Shown here piece by piece: positions 52,149-61,737 of a stretch of 64,000 nucleotides of DNA. The notes under the pieces are model-generated. The model ran no database searches. It was not told where the DNA came from and saw only the letters and a program-made list of their open reading frames with translations. Each line of letters starts with the position of its first letter. Within the stretch, counting starts at the first letter, position 1. The position numbers and the translations under genes are program-made. The stretch comes from Lachnospiraceae bacterium (lineage in GTDB: Bacteria; Bacillota; Clostridia; Lachnospirales; Lachnospiraceae): the NCBI GenBank assembly GCA_017434885.1, contig JAFSGE010000045.1:1-64000 (forward strand). The letters are read 5' to 3'.

Positions 52149-53264
52149 ATGACAAATCAAAACATACAGCAAAAGCAATTAAAATATTATGGATTAATGG
52201 AAGATTTAAAGGAACAGATTTTGAAGGGAGAAATTCAGGTGGGTGACAAGTTGCCTTCTGAAAATGAGTTATCTGCCAGATATCAGGTCAGCAGACAGAC
52301 TGTGCGTAAAGCTTTATCCATTTTGGAAAATGCAGGGTATATTTATGCGGAACATGGCAGAGGTACTTTTTGCTCCGAACTGGTACATAAAAGCAGAAAC
52401 TCCAAAAATATCGCAGTGGTTACCACTTATCTTTCAGACTACATTTTTCCCAGAGTCATTGCAGGAATTGACGGGGCGCTTGCAAAGGAAGGATACAGCA
52501 TTATTCTGAAAAATACTAACAATTCCCGCAGTCAGGAAGCAAAATATCTGGAAGAACTTTTGCAGAAGGATATCGAGGGAATTATTATCGAGCCCAGTAA
52601 GAGTCAGATTTATTGCAGACACATGAATTTGTATCAAAAGCTTGAGGATTATAAAATTCCTTATGTTTTTATACAAGGTTGTTTTTCCAAAATGAGTGAT
52701 AAACCCCAGGTTTTAATGGATGACTGCAGGGGTGGATATATGATTACCAAATATCTGATTGATAATGGTCATAAGAATATAGCAGGTGTGTTTAAAGCAG
52801 ATGATATCCAGGGACAGAACAGGCATAAGGGTTATGTCATGGCTCTGCAGGAGGCCGGTATGCTTTATGACCCGGATAAAGTAATCTGGTTTCATACGGA
52901 AGACAGAAAAGTACATCCTTATCACGGTATTATGCGTCTTTTAGAACAAAAAACACAGATGGATGCGGTGGTATGTTATAACGACCAGATTGCCATGCAG
53001 GTCATGCGTGCGTTAAAGGATGCAGGACTGAAAGTACCGGAAGATATTTCTGTGACAGGCTATGACAATTCATATATGGCAATCAGTGATGAGTTCAGGC
53101 TGACTACCATTGTACATCCGCAGGAAAAGTTAGGAGAAATGGCAGCAGAACTGATTCTTGATTTATTGCATGGCGGTGAGGATTCAGTGCGGGAAAAAAA
53201 GATATTAATTGAGCCGGAGCTTGTGGAAGGCAATTCCTGTATTTGCCGCACGGAGAACAAATAA
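52149..53264 (+). CDS. araR: GntR/LacI-hybrid arabinose repressor AraR
   Basis: The 371-residue protein has a GntR-type winged helix at the N-terminus (YYGLMEDLKEQILKGEIQVG, LPSENELSARYQVSRQTVRK) joined to a LacI-type periplasmic-binding-protein domain (VVTTYLSDYIFPRVIAGID, VPEDISVTGYDN). This combination defines AraR of Firmicutes, which binds L-arabinose and releases the ara promoters. ATG 52149 is preceded by GGTGG. Its place upstream of araA-araB-araD supports the call. It probably autoregulates. Confidence 0.92.
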   Translation: MTNQNIQQKQLKYYGLMEDLKEQILKGEIQVGDKLPSENELSARYQVSRQTVRKALSILENAGYIYAEHGRGTFCSELVHKSRNSKNIAVVTTYLSDYIFPRVIAGIDGALAKEGYSIILKNTNNSRSQEAKYLEELLQKDIEGIIIEPSKSQIYCRHMNLYQKLEDYKIPYVFIQGCFSKMSDKPQVLMDDCRGGYMITKYLIDNGHKNIAGVFKADDIQGQNRHKGYVMALQEAGMLYDPDKVIWFHTEDRKVHPYHGIMRLLEQKTQMDAVVCYNDQIAMQVMRALKDAGLKVPEDISVTGYDNSYMAISDEFRLTTIVHPQEKLGEMAAELILDLLHGGEDSVREKKILIEPELVEGNSCICRTENK

Positions 53265-53278
53265 GAACAGAAAAAAAC

Positions 53279-53304
53279 AACTTGTAAGAATAAGCGTACA
53301 AGTT
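53279..53304 (+). promoter_or_regulatory. Candidate AraR operator/promoter region before araA
   Basis: AACTTGTA (53279-53286) and TACAAGTT (53297-53304) form an inverted repeat with a 10-bp centre. TTGTAA (53282-53287) with TATACC (53304-53309) is a possible promoter overlapping it (16-bp spacer). Confidence 0.55.
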
Positions 53305-53356
53305 ATACCATTTAATTACAAGATAATATGAATCGTGTAATTAGGAGGTATTTGGT

Positions 53357-54853
53357 ATGTTACAGGTAAAAAATTATAAGTTTTGGTTTTGTACAGGTTC
53401 ACAGGATTTGTACGGAGATGAATGTCTTGCAAAAGTAGCAGAGCATTCAAAAATTATTGTAGAGAAATTAAATGAATCCGGGATTCTTCCTTATGAAGTA
53501 GTGTGGAAACCCACTCTGATTACTAACGAATTAATCCGCAAAACATTTAATGAAGCAAATTTGGATGAAGAATGCGCAGGTGTGATTACATGGATGCACA
53601 CATTTTCACCTGCAAAGTCATGGATTCTGGGACTTCAGGAATTCAGAAAACCGCTTCTTCATTTACATACACAGTTTAATGAAGAAATTCCTTATGATTC
53701 GATTGATATGGATTTCATGAATGAAAACCAGTCTGCACACGGTGACCGTGAATACGGACATATTGTAAGCAGAATGCGTATCGAGCGCAAGGTAGTAGCA
53801 GGACACTGGTCAGACCCTATCGTGGTTGGAAAAATTGCGTCCTGGATGAGAACCGCAATCGGTATTGTAGAGAGCAGTCATATCCGTGTTATGCGTGTAG
53901 CTGATAATATGCGCAATGTTGCCGTTACCGAAGGTGATAAGGTAGAAGCACAGATTAAGTTTGGCTGGGAGATTGATACTTATCCCGTAAATGAAATTGC
54001 AGAAAGTGTGGATGCAGTATCTGTTTCTGATGTAAATGCTTTAGTTGAAGAATATTACAGTAAGTATGAAATTCTTTTGGAGGGAAGAGACCCGGAAGAA
54101 TTTAAGAAGCATGTGGCTGTTCAGGCACAGATTGAACTTGGTTTTGAGAGATTTTTAAAAGAAAAGAATTATCAGGCAATCGTAACACACTTTGGTGATT
54201 TGGGCTCCTTAAAGCAGCTTCCCGGTCTTGCCATTCAGAGATTAATGGAAAAGGGCTATGGCTTTGGTGCGGAAGGTGACTGGAAAGTAGCAGCTATGGT
54301 GCGTCTGATGAAGATTATGACAGCAGACGTGAAGAACGCAAAGGGTACTTCCATGCTGGAAGATTATACTTATAACCTTGTAAAAGGAAAAGAAGGTATC
54401 TTACAGGCTCATATGCTTGAAATCTGTCCTTCCATCGCGGATGGTCCTATCAGCATTAAATGTCAGCCCCTTAGCATGGGTGACAGGGAAGATCCTGCAA
54501 GACTTGTATTTACCTCTAAAGAGGGAAGCGGTGTTGCGGCATCCTTAATTGATTTAGGCAACAGATTCCGTCTGATTTTAAATGACGTTGATTGTAAAAA
54601 GGTGGAAAAGCCGATGCCGAAGCTTCCGGTTGCAACTAACTTCTGGACTCCACAGCCGGATATGTATACAGGTGCGGAAGCATGGATTCTGGCAGGCGGT
54701 GCACATCACACAGCGTTTTCTTATGACCTGACAGCAGAGCAGATGGGCGACTGGGCAGCTGCTATGGGCATTGAAGCTGTTTATATTGATAAAGATACAA
54801 AAATCCGTGACTTTAAACGTGATTTGATGTTGGGCGAAATTTTTTACAGATAA
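53357..54853 (+). CDS. araA: L-arabinose isomerase
   Basis: The 498-residue enzyme converts L-arabinose to L-ribulose. It begins with the family motif FWFCTGSQDLYGDE and shows GVITWMHTFSPAKSWI, LHLHTQFNEEIP, FGDLGSLKQLPG and the late VYTGAEAWILAGGAHHTAFS-like AEAWILAGGAHHTAFSY with the metal-site His. Length is normal. An RBS (AGGAGG) precedes the ATG. It heads the araA-araB-araD unit, with only 23 bp to araB. Confidence 0.97.
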   Translation: MLQVKNYKFWFCTGSQDLYGDECLAKVAEHSKIIVEKLNESGILPYEVVWKPTLITNELIRKTFNEANLDEECAGVITWMHTFSPAKSWILGLQEFRKPLLHLHTQFNEEIPYDSIDMDFMNENQSAHGDREYGHIVSRMRIERKVVAGHWSDPIVVGKIASWMRTAIGIVESSHIRVMRVADNMRNVAVTEGDKVEAQIKFGWEIDTYPVNEIAESVDAVSVSDVNALVEEYYSKYEILLEGRDPEEFKKHVAVQAQIELGFERFLKEKNYQAIVTHFGDLGSLKQLPGLAIQRLMEKGYGFGAEGDWKVAAMVRLMKIMTADVKNAKGTSMLEDYTYNLVKGKEGILQAHMLEICPSIADGPISIKCQPLSMGDREDPARLVFTSKEGSGVAASLIDLGNRFRLILNDVDCKKVEKPMPKLPVATNFWTPQPDMYTGAEAWILAGGAHHTAFSYDLTAEQMGDWAAAMGIEAVYIDKDTKIRDFKRDLMLGEIFYR

Positions 54854-54876
54854 AATGATAAATTGGAGGAATGGGT

Positions 54877-56469
54877 ATGGACAAAAAATTATTAATTGAG
54901 CAGGGAAAAACATCATTAGGTATTGAGTTTGGTTCTACCAGAATTAAAGCTGTTCTGATTGAAGAAGGCGGTGCGCCTCTCGCTTCCGGCAGCTATGAGT
55001 GGGAAAATCAGCTTATAAACGGTATCTGGACATATGCTCTTGATGATGTGTGGAAAGGGTTACAGGACTGCTATCAGGATTTACTTGCCGATGTAAAGAA
55101 GCAGTATGATGCAGAGATTACGCAAATCGGTTCTATCGGATTTTCTGCCATGATGCACGGATATCTTGCATTTGATAAGGAGGATAATCTTTTGGTTCCC
55201 TTCCGTACATGGAGAAATACCATCACGGAAGAAGCAGCAAGTAAGCTTACAAATGAATTTAATTATAACATTCCCCAGAGATGGAGTATTTCCCATTTAT
55301 ACCAGGCAATTCTGAATAAAGAGGCGCATGTAAAGGATGTGGCATTCTTTACTACTCTTGCAGGATATGTACACTGGAAGCTGACGGGCAAAAAAGTGCT
55401 TGGTGTGGGTGATGCATCCGGTATGTTCCCGATTGATATCAAAACCGGAAATTATGACAAGACCATGGTAGATAAATTTGATTCGCTGGTAAGCGGAGAA
55501 GGATTTGCATGGAAATTATCTGATATTCTTCCCGAGGTGCTGACTGCAGGTGAAAATGCAGGTACTCTGACCGCAGAGGGAGCAAAGCTTCTTGATGTCA
55601 GCGGAAAGCTGTGTGCAGATATTCCTGTTTGTCCTCCCGAAGGGGATGCGGGAACCGGTATGACAGCAACTAATTCCGTAGGAATCAGAACCGGTAACGT
55701 TTCTGCAGGTACTTCAGTATTTGCAATGATTGTACTGGAAAAAGAACTTTCCAAGGTTTATCCGGAAATTGACCTTGTTACTACACCGGATGGTGCACTG
55801 GTAGGTATGGTACATTGCAATAACTGTACATCTGATTTGAATGCATGGGTGAATATTTTTGACCAGTTTGCGGAAAGCATTGGTGCAAAGGTTGATAAGA
55901 ACACCTTATTCTCGGTTCTTTACAATAAGGCACTGGAAGGAGATGCTGACTGCGGCGGATTAATTTCTTACAATTATTTCTCCGGCGAACCGGTAACCGG
56001 CTTTGATGAAGGTGCTCCTTTATTTGTAAGAAAAGCAGACGATACCTTTAACCTGGCAAACTTTATGAGAGCACATTTATATTCTTCCCTGGCTGCGTTA
56101 AAAGCAGGACTTGACTTAATGTTCAAGGAAGAAGATGTAAAGGTTGATAAAATGTTCGGACACGGCGGTTTATTTAAGACCAAAGGCGTTGGTCAGAGAA
56201 TTGCGGCAGCAGCAATGAATTCTCCCGTTTCTGTTATGGAAACAGCAGGCGAAGGCGGTGCGTGGGGTATTGCCCTTCTTGCTGATTACATGAAGAATAA
56301 GGGCGATTCCGAAACATTACAGGAATATTTAGATAACAAGGTATTTGCAGGACAGAGCGGCAGCAGCATGGAGCCTGTAGCAGAAGACGTGGCAGGTTTT
56401 GATAAATTTATGAAACGCTATATGGCAGGTCTTGCCATTGAGCATGCGGCAGTTGATGCATTAAAGTAA
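54877..56469 (+). CDS. araB: FGGY-family ribulokinase
   Basis: The 530-residue protein is an FGGY sugar kinase: [15 protein letters not shown] (phosphate-1 loop), [11 protein letters not shown]-like [23 protein letters not shown], and adenosine-region [15 protein letters not shown]. Sequence alone could also suggest xylulokinase. Because it lies between araA and araD, phosphorylation of L-ribulose is the better call. ATG 54877 is used: TGGAGGA ends directly at the earlier ATG (54871). It is 25 bp upstream of araD. Confidence 0.88.
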   Translation: MDKKLLIEQGKTSLGIEFGSTRIKAVLIEEGGAPLASGSYEWENQLINGIWTYALDDVWKGLQDCYQDLLADVKKQYDAEITQIGSIGFSAMMHGYLAFDKEDNLLVPFRTWRNTITEEAASKLTNEFNYNIPQRWSISHLYQAILNKEAHVKDVAFFTTLAGYVHWKLTGKKVLGVGDASGMFPIDIKTGNYDKTMVDKFDSLVSGEGFAWKLSDILPEVLTAGENAGTLTAEGAKLLDVSGKLCADIPVCPPEGDAGTGMTATNSVGIRTGNVSAGTSVFAMIVLEKELSKVYPEIDLVTTPDGALVGMVHCNNCTSDLNAWVNIFDQFAESIGAKVDKNTLFSVLYNKALEGDADCGGLISYNYFSGEPVTGFDEGAPLFVRKADDTFNLANFMRAHLYSSLAALKAGLDLMFKEEDVKVDKMFGHGGLFKTKGVGQRIAAAAMNSPVSVMETAGEGGAWGIALLADYMKNKGDSETLQEYLDNKVFAGQSGSSMEPVAEDVAGFDKFMKRYMAGLAIEHAAVDALK

Positions 56470-56494
56470 GCAGTTTAAAGGAGGTATGCGGTTC

Positions 56495-57190
56495 ATGTTA
56501 GAAGAATTAAAAAGACAGGTATATGAAGCAAATATGTTGCTTCCCAAGTACGGACTTGTTACCTTTACATGGGGAAATGTAAGCGGTATTGACAGCGAAA
56601 GCGGTTTGTTTGTGATTAAACCCAGCGGTGTTGATTATGATAAACTGACTCCCGATGATATGGTTGTCATGGATTTAGACGGTAATAAAGTGGAAGGTAA
56701 GTATAAGCCTTCTTCCGATACCGCTACACATTTAGAGCTTTATAAAGCGTTTCCTGAAATCGGAGGCGTGGTACATACCCATTCATCCTACGCTACAAGC
56801 TGGGCGCAGGCGGGCAGAAGTATTCCCTGTTACGGGACAACTCATGCAGATTATATTTACGGTGAAGTTCCCTGTGTGAGATGTCTGACCAAAGAAGAAA
56901 TCGATGCGGCATATGAAGAAAATACCGGGCTTCTGATTGTGGATGAGTTCAAACGTCTGAACAAAGATCCTATGGCGGTGCCGGCAGTTCTTTGTAAAAA
57001 TCACGGTCCCTTTGCATGGGGTAAGGATGCCATGGATGCGGTGCATAATGCAGTAGTTTTGGAAGAAGTGGCTAAGATGGCTTACAGAACGGAAACCATA
57101 AATCCCAAAGTGGCTCCTGCACCGTCAGAGCTTCAGGATAAGCATTATTTCAGAAAACATGGAGCAAATGCTTATTACGGTCAAAATTAA
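56495..57190 (+). CDS. araD: L-ribulose-5-phosphate 4-epimerase
   Basis: The 231-residue class II aldolase-family enzyme shows [10 protein letters not shown], the phosphate-binding [25 protein letters not shown], and metal ligands in [14 protein letters not shown]. It epimerises L-ribulose 5-phosphate to D-xylulose 5-phosphate for the pentose phosphate pathway. ATG 56495 lies 10 bases after AAAGGAGG; the in-frame ATG at 56486 is only one base from it. The unit ends with a strong terminator. Confidence 0.95.
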   Translation: MLEELKRQVYEANMLLPKYGLVTFTWGNVSGIDSESGLFVIKPSGVDYDKLTPDDMVVMDLDGNKVEGKYKPSSDTATHLELYKAFPEIGGVVHTHSSYATSWAQAGRSIPCYGTTHADYIYGEVPCVRCLTKEEIDAAYEENTGLLIVDEFKRLNKDPMAVPAVLCKNHGPFAWGKDAMDAVHNAVVLEEVAKMAYRTETINPKVAPAPSELQDKHYFRKHGANAYYGQN

Positions 57191-57197
57191 TCATAGC

Positions 57198-57224
57198 AAG
57201 GTGCAGAATTTTTCTGCACCTTTT
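57198..57224 (+). terminator. ara operon terminator
   Basis: AAGGTGCAGAA (57198-57208) pairs with TTCTGCACCTT (57212-57222) around a T3 loop, then TT. Confidence 0.85.
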
Positions 57225-57247
57225 AAAATGTCCGGAAAGACAACCTA

Positions 57248-57276
57248 TTGACTTTTTGTGAAAAAAGGTTAATAAT
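57248..57276 (+). promoter_or_regulatory. ilvE promoter
   Basis: TTGACT (57248-57253), a 17-bp spacer and AATAAT (57271-57276), about 55 bp before the ATG. Confidence 0.6.
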
Positions 57277-57330
57277 AGTAGAGAAAATTTATTACTTTAA
57301 CAGACTAAAATACATAAGGAGCGCAAAACT

Positions 57331-58356
57331 ATGGAAAAGAAAAACATTGATTGGGCTAATCTCGGATTTGGCTATATGCAAACAGATTACCGATTCGTAT
57401 CCAATTACAAGAATGGCGCCTGGGATGACGGCATGCTTACAGAGGATGCCAATGTCGTCATTAACGAGTGTGCAGGTGTATTACAGTATGCGCAGACTGT
57501 TTTTGAAGGAATGAAGGCTTATACAACCGAAGACGGCAGAATTGTTACATTCCGCCCTGACTTAAATGCAGAGAGAATGGCGCAGAGTGCAGCACGTCTG
57601 GAAATGCCTGTATTTCCTCAGGATAAATTTGTTGAGGCAGTACTTAAGACCATTAAGGCAAACGAAGCGTATGTTCCTCCTTTCGGAAGCGGAGCAACAC
57701 TGTATGTTCGTCCCTATATGTTCGGAAGCAACCCCGTTATCGGCGTAAAGCCTGCGGAGGAATATCAGTTCCGTGTATTAACAACTCCGGTAGGACCTTA
57801 CTTTAAGGGCGGCGTAAAGCCTCTTACCATTCGTGTATGTGACTTTGACCGTGCAGCACCGAACGGAACAGGACATATCAAAGCAGGACTTAACTATGCA
57901 ATGAGTCTGCATGCCATTGTAGATGCTCATAAGCAGGGCTATGATGAAAATATGTATCTTGATGCAGCTACCAGAACCTATGTAGAAGAAACGGGTGGTG
58001 CAAACTTCCTGTTTGTTACGAAAGACGGTAAGGTAGTAACACCTAAGTCAAACAGTATTCTTCCTTCTATTACAAGACGTTCCCTGATTCAGGTTGCGCA
58101 GGAGTATCTCGGATTAGAAGCAGAAGAGAGAGAAATCCCGTTGGAAGAAGTAAAGGATATGGCAGAATGCGGTCTTTGCGGTACAGCAGCAGTTATCTCT
58201 CCTGTAGGAAAGATTGTAGACCACGGCAAGGAAATCTGTCTGCCCAGCGGTATGACTGAAATGGGACCTGTTACCAAGAAGTTATATGAGACACTGACAG
58301 GTATCCAGATGGGAACGATTAAGGCTCCCGAAGGTTGGATTGTAGAAGTAAAATAA
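57331..58356 (+). CDS. ilvE: Branched-chain amino acid aminotransferase
   Basis: The 341-residue class IV PLP aminotransferase has VFEGMKAYTTEDGRI, the PLP Lys184 in GTGHIKAGLNYA (GL where GG is usual), VEETGGANFLFV and the SILPSITRRSL region. It catalyses the last step of valine, leucine and isoleucine synthesis and the first step of their breakdown. AAGGAG precedes the ATG. It is flanked by its own promoter and terminator. Confidence 0.95.
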   Translation: MEKKNIDWANLGFGYMQTDYRFVSNYKNGAWDDGMLTEDANVVINECAGVLQYAQTVFEGMKAYTTEDGRIVTFRPDLNAERMAQSAARLEMPVFPQDKFVEAVLKTIKANEAYVPPFGSGATLYVRPYMFGSNPVIGVKPAEEYQFRVLTTPVGPYFKGGVKPLTIRVCDFDRAAPNGTGHIKAGLNYAMSLHAIVDAHKQGYDENMYLDAATRTYVEETGGANFLFVTKDGKVVTPKSNSILPSITRRSLIQVAQEYLGLEAEEREIPLEEVKDMAECGLCGTAAVISPVGKIVDHGKEICLPSGMTEMGPVTKKLYETLTGIQMGTIKAPEGWIVEVK

Positions 58357-58382
58357 TTTATTTATTTTCTTAATATTTGACA

Positions 58383-58414
58383 GAGGACACTTCCGTAAGG
58401 GAGTGTTCTTTTTT
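58383..58414 (+). terminator. ilvE terminator
   Basis: A 12-bp stem (58383-58394 with 58399-58410, three G-U pairs) with a GTAA loop, then T-rich sequence. Confidence 0.8.
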
Positions 58415-58553
58415 GCGATTTATATGGAAAAAGCTGATTTAAAAAGAGGCTGTTATCCGGAAATTGACTATAGATTAGTTTTTGGATTTGTGGTAATATA
58501 GTACTATATGGACAGTCTATGATACTTGAACAAACATAACGGAGGAATGTACC

Positions 58554-60677
58554 TTGAAGAAGTTAGAAAAATCCCCTAAAGTAAAAAAAGAAAAAACGTT
58601 GAAACCGGAAAACCTTGTCTTAAAGGAGCAAAAGCAGAAGGGAAAAAATCCGATTCCCTTTTTTAGGAGAATCCGTTTTAAACTTATCGGTTCTTTTTTG
58701 ATTCCGGTTGTGTTTATCATTATTCTTGGCCTTGTTTCTTATCAGAAAGCATCCGACCAGATTATTGCAAGTTATGAGACTTCTACCAATCAGACGATGC
58801 AGATGATGAATCAATATTTGAAATTGTCCTTTGATACGGTACAGTCCAATTACAAAGAATACATAAATGACAGTGAACTCCAAAAGTTTTTCAAAGGACT
58901 TTATGATACGGATAAAGCAGTGCACGGAGCACTTCCGGGGCAGTATATGGATGATTTGACTCATGCGGTAACTACGGATGCTCTTGTATCTAACGTGTAT
59001 TTTATCACAGATACACAGGTGCCGATTACCACTTCACAAACAAAGGAAGAAGGTCTGTTTTCTGCTTATACGGCGACAGAGCAGGGACAGATGGCACTTG
59101 TCGATACCTTTAAGTTTGTACTGGTAAGCAATCAGTGTGATATTGATGACAAATTGATGACAGACAGCAGCAAGTACGGTGCCAGACTGGTACGTTCTTA
59201 TAATGGTATTAAAGCACTTATGATTGTAGATATTAAGAGAGATGTTGTTGAAAGTACGTTATCATCTCTTGATGCAGGCGAAGGAAGTATTGTAGGATTT
59301 ATTACAGCCGATAATAAAGAGTTGTTATCATCCCTTTCTGCAGAAGTGGAAGGAAATGCTTTTGTAGGCAAGGATTATGTGGAAGCTGCTATGACCGGCG
59401 AAGAAATGAGTGGATTTTCTTATGTTGAGGGTGGCGAATATTTATTCCTGTACTCTAAGCTTGAGGGCAGAGGTGCTATGATTTGTGCCCTGATTCCGCA
59501 GGCAACCATTATCGGACAGACAGCAGATATCCAGCAGTTTTCAACTATCCTTGTTTTGGTGGCAAGTGTGATAGCAATTGCGCTTGGCTCTCTTCTTGCA
59601 AAACAGTACGGGGACGCTATTTACAGCATGATTCGTAAATTAAAGAGGGTTTCCGACGGAGATCTTACTGTAGAAGTAAAAACCAAAAGAAAAGATGAGT
59701 TTAAGCTTCTGGCAGAAGGGATTTCTGATATGGTAGCCCATATGAAGCGGCTGGTATCGGGAATCAAAGAGGTAAACGGGGAATTGGGAGTGGCTGCAAC
59801 GGGTATGGCAACAGCATCCGAAAACTTCCTTTTGACATCCAGAGATATTCAGGCGGAGATTTCCGAGATGAGTCAAGGAATGGGAAATCTGGACAATGAA
59901 TCGGAGGATTGCCTTGGAAGAATGGATTCTCTTTCAGGCAGAATTGAGAAGGTTGCAGAGAACTCCGGACAGATTAACGTACTGGCAAACGGCACGGAAC
60001 AGGCAATTGAGACCGGTATGGAATCTGTAGTACAACTGAAGGAAAGCACTCAGTCCACCACACAGATTACAGAGACCATTATTGATGCCATTGAAAAGCT
60101 GGCAGAAAAGTCAAAGTCTATCGGAACTATTATCGAAGCGATTAACGAAATTGCCGAGCAGACTACGTTACTGTCCTTGAATGCCTCCATTGAAGCAGCA
60201 AGAGCGGGAGAGGCAGGTAAGGGCTTTGCGGTTGTGGCGCAGGAAATCAGAAAATTGGCAGATGAGTCAGCGCGCTCTGCAGATAAGATTGCACAGATTG
60301 TACAGGAAATCACATTGAATACCAAGGAAGTTTCCGATGTAGCAAGAGAAGCGGAAGGAATCGTGGACAGCCAGCAAAAGGCAGTTTCCCTTACAACGGA
60401 TTCCTTTGACAAAATCGGTGCACAGATGAAAGAACTGCTTACGGCATTGAATACCATTAATGCCAATGTGACAAGTATGGAAGAGGACAGAAATACTACA
60501 CTTTCTTCCATCTCCGCCATTTCTGCAATTTCAGCGCAGTCGGCAGCAGGTTCCGCCAACGTGTACGAGACTGCGAACAAGCAGCTTGCTTCTATTGAGG
60601 AACTGGATAAGGCAGCAGATGTGCTTGAGAAGAGAGCACGAGAACTTACAGAAATTCTGGAAGGATTTACGGTTTAA
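58554..60677 (+). CDS. Methyl-accepting chemotaxis protein with large extracellular sensor
   Basis: The 707-residue receptor has a basic cytoplasmic N-terminus (about 40 residues), a first membrane segment (43-62), a large extracellular domain (63-325, Cache-like), a second membrane segment (about 328-348), HAMP, and the signalling coiled coil with tip [20 protein letters not shown] and [13 protein letters not shown]. The start is TTG, supported by GGAGGAA 7 bases upstream. It is not linked to the che operon 20 kb away, but should signal to the same CheA-CheW. The ligand is unknown. Confidence 0.92.
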   Translation: MKKLEKSPKVKKEKTLKPENLVLKEQKQKGKNPIPFFRRIRFKLIGSFLIPVVFIIILGLVSYQKASDQIIASYETSTNQTMQMMNQYLKLSFDTVQSNYKEYINDSELQKFFKGLYDTDKAVHGALPGQYMDDLTHAVTTDALVSNVYFITDTQVPITTSQTKEEGLFSAYTATEQGQMALVDTFKFVLVSNQCDIDDKLMTDSSKYGARLVRSYNGIKALMIVDIKRDVVESTLSSLDAGEGSIVGFITADNKELLSSLSAEVEGNAFVGKDYVEAAMTGEEMSGFSYVEGGEYLFLYSKLEGRGAMICALIPQATIIGQTADIQQFSTILVLVASVIAIALGSLLAKQYGDAIYSMIRKLKRVSDGDLTVEVKTKRKDEFKLLAEGISDMVAHMKRLVSGIKEVNGELGVAATGMATASENFLLTSRDIQAEISEMSQGMGNLDNESEDCLGRMDSLSGRIEKVAENSGQINVLANGTEQAIETGMESVVQLKESTQSTTQITETIIDAIEKLAEKSKSIGTIIEAINEIAEQTTLLSLNASIEAARAGEAGKGFAVVAQEIRKLADESARSADKIAQIVQEITLNTKEVSDVAREAEGIVDSQQKAVSLTTDSFDKIGAQMKELLTALNTINANVTSMEEDRNTTLSSISAISAISAQSAAGSANVYETANKQLASIEELDKAADVLEKRARELTEILEGFTV

Positions 60678-60687
60678 ATATGAGGAT

Positions 60688-60717
60688 AAAAAGAAGGGCG
60701 TTAAAACCCTTCTTTTT
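60688..60717. terminator. Bidirectional terminator between MCP and thioesterase genes
   Basis: AAAAAGAAGGG (60688-60698) pairs with CCCTTCTTTTT (60707-60717). A-rich and T-rich flanks suit both strands. Confidence 0.82.
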
Positions 60718-61189
60718 GTCTTAGTTTGCGAAGTTCAATTCGTTTCAGAGCGCCTTCATAATCTCCTTTCTGAGCTTCAGAATGAATCTCAATGCCATAA
60801 GGTATTCTTTGAGGCTGTCCGTCTTCATCAAGTCCTACAAGGGAAAGGTAAGCGCGGTTAATTGCCCGGCGAAAGCCGTCTTTTTCTTCAAGGTAAGTGT
60901 CAACACGCACTTCCATGGAAGTATTTCCTACATAAGTAACATATCCTACAATAACAATCAAATCATCGAGATGCGCCGGTTCCTTAAATCTTAAATTGTC
61001 AATGGAAGCGGTAGTTACCTTAATGCCCGCATGCCGTTTGGCAACAATACCTCCCACTTCATCAATCCAGGAAACAAGCTTACCTCCGAACAATCTGTTC
61101 TCTCCATTGATATCCTCATACCGAAGCAGATGAATCTGCTCCGTCAATGATTCCTCTATCGTCTTTAACGGCCTGGTATCTTTACTCAT
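60701..61189 (-). CDS. Hotdog-fold acyl-CoA thioesterase
   Basis: The 162-residue protein matches the YciA/BFIT-type acyl-CoA thioesterase family: LFGGKLVSWIDEVGGIVAKRHAG, TTASIDNLRFKEPAHLDDL (active-site region), and VGNTSMEVRVDTYLEE. It likely hydrolyses medium- or short-chain acyl-CoA in the cytoplasm, with unknown in-vivo substrate. GGAGGC precedes the ATG. Its 5' side borders a 548-bp gene-free stretch. Confidence 0.88.
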   Translation of the reverse strand: MSKDTRPLKTIEESLTEQIHLLRYEDINGENRLFGGKLVSWIDEVGGIVAKRHAGIKVTTASIDNLRFKEPAHLDDLIVIVGYVTYVGNTSMEVRVDTYLEEKDGFRRAINRAYLSLVGLDEDGQPQRIPYGIEIHSEAQKGDYEGALKRIELRKLRQKEGF

Positions 61190-61309
61190 ATGTTTTTATG
61201 CCTCCTTCAAAAGATTTACTAAAATGTGCATATTACAATTACCATTGTGCAAAAAAACTTATTCACAACCCTTTTGTCTTAATGAATACATGCCTATCAG
61301 CTATCTGCT

Positions 61310-61444
61310 AAAAGAAGCTTGTTCGAGAGCCTTTTGCGCGATGGAGATGAGACTTATGAATCGTGGAAGCCTTTGCTGAACACGATTCATGCTTTAAAGG
61401 CTTATCGGAATGTTTCGTGCATAGGACGAGAACAACTTCTTTTA
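61310..61444. other. Candidate structured RNA with a pseudoknot or alternative hairpins
   Basis: In a region without a gene, ATGAATCGTG (61356-61365) pairs perfectly with CACGATTCAT (61381-61390). The loop holds AAGCCTTT (61367-61374), which pairs perfectly with AAAGGCTT (61396-61403) outside the stem. An outer arm, AAAAGAAGCTTGTTC (61310-61324) with GAACAACTTCTTTTA (61430-61444), is nearly complementary. The two inner helices are either an H-type pseudoknot (tight: 5-nt second crossing loop) or mutually exclusive. The element could serve either strand. The 120 bp between it and the thioesterase start shows nothing definite. Confidence 0.45.
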
Positions 61445-61504
61445 TACATATTATATGAAAAAAATTCACATTTTTATTATAAATTATTTTCATTGAAAAG
61501 CAAT

Positions 61505-61516
61505 CTGTGATATGAT
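61505..61516 (+). promoter_or_regulatory. Extended -10 promoter before the iorA leader
   Basis: CTGTGATATGAT with an extended TGA-TATGAT; the 14-base string ATCTGTGATATGAT also occurs at the araR promoter. The -35 is weak. Confidence 0.45.
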
Positions 61517-61532
61517 AGGGAATGAAAAAAAT

Positions 61533-61702
61533 GTAACAGTTCAGCCCTCGCATTCATAAAAGCGTCTGCTACGCATCCGGCGCAGCTTCGCTGCTCATCT
61601 TTTATTTCATTCGAGGGCGCTCCGCTCATAAAACACATAAACAAATGCTTTGTGTGCAAGCACCCACGCATGTGTTTATATGTTTTATGGCTGAATTGTT
61701 AC
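61533..61702 (+). promoter_or_regulatory. Three-arm palindromic leader upstream of iorA
   Basis: Outer stem GTAACAGTTCAGCC (61533-61546) with GGCTGAATTGTTAC (61689-61702), one G-U. Arm 1: CCCTCG/CGAGGG plus ATAAAAG/CTTTTAT (61545-61617), containing hairpins GCGTCTGCTACGC and GCAGCTTCGCTGC. Arm 2: a 22-bp imperfect stem (61627-61648 with 61668-61689). It starts about 10-15 nt after the predicted transcription start and ends 35 bp before iorA. No T-run follows. It may be a cis-acting leader or a dispersed palindromic element. Confidence 0.55.
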
Positions 61703-61737
61703 AAAAAATTTTTTAGGATACGAAAGGTGGATGAATC

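Noticed and set aside
61310-61444. Pistol or hammerhead ribozyme
   Set aside because: The helix lengths and conserved catalytic strings of these ribozymes do not match.
61308-61671. Short frames on both strands between the thioesterase gene and iorA
   Set aside because: No RBS, no motif, and the sequence is dominated by inverted repeats better read as RNA structure.
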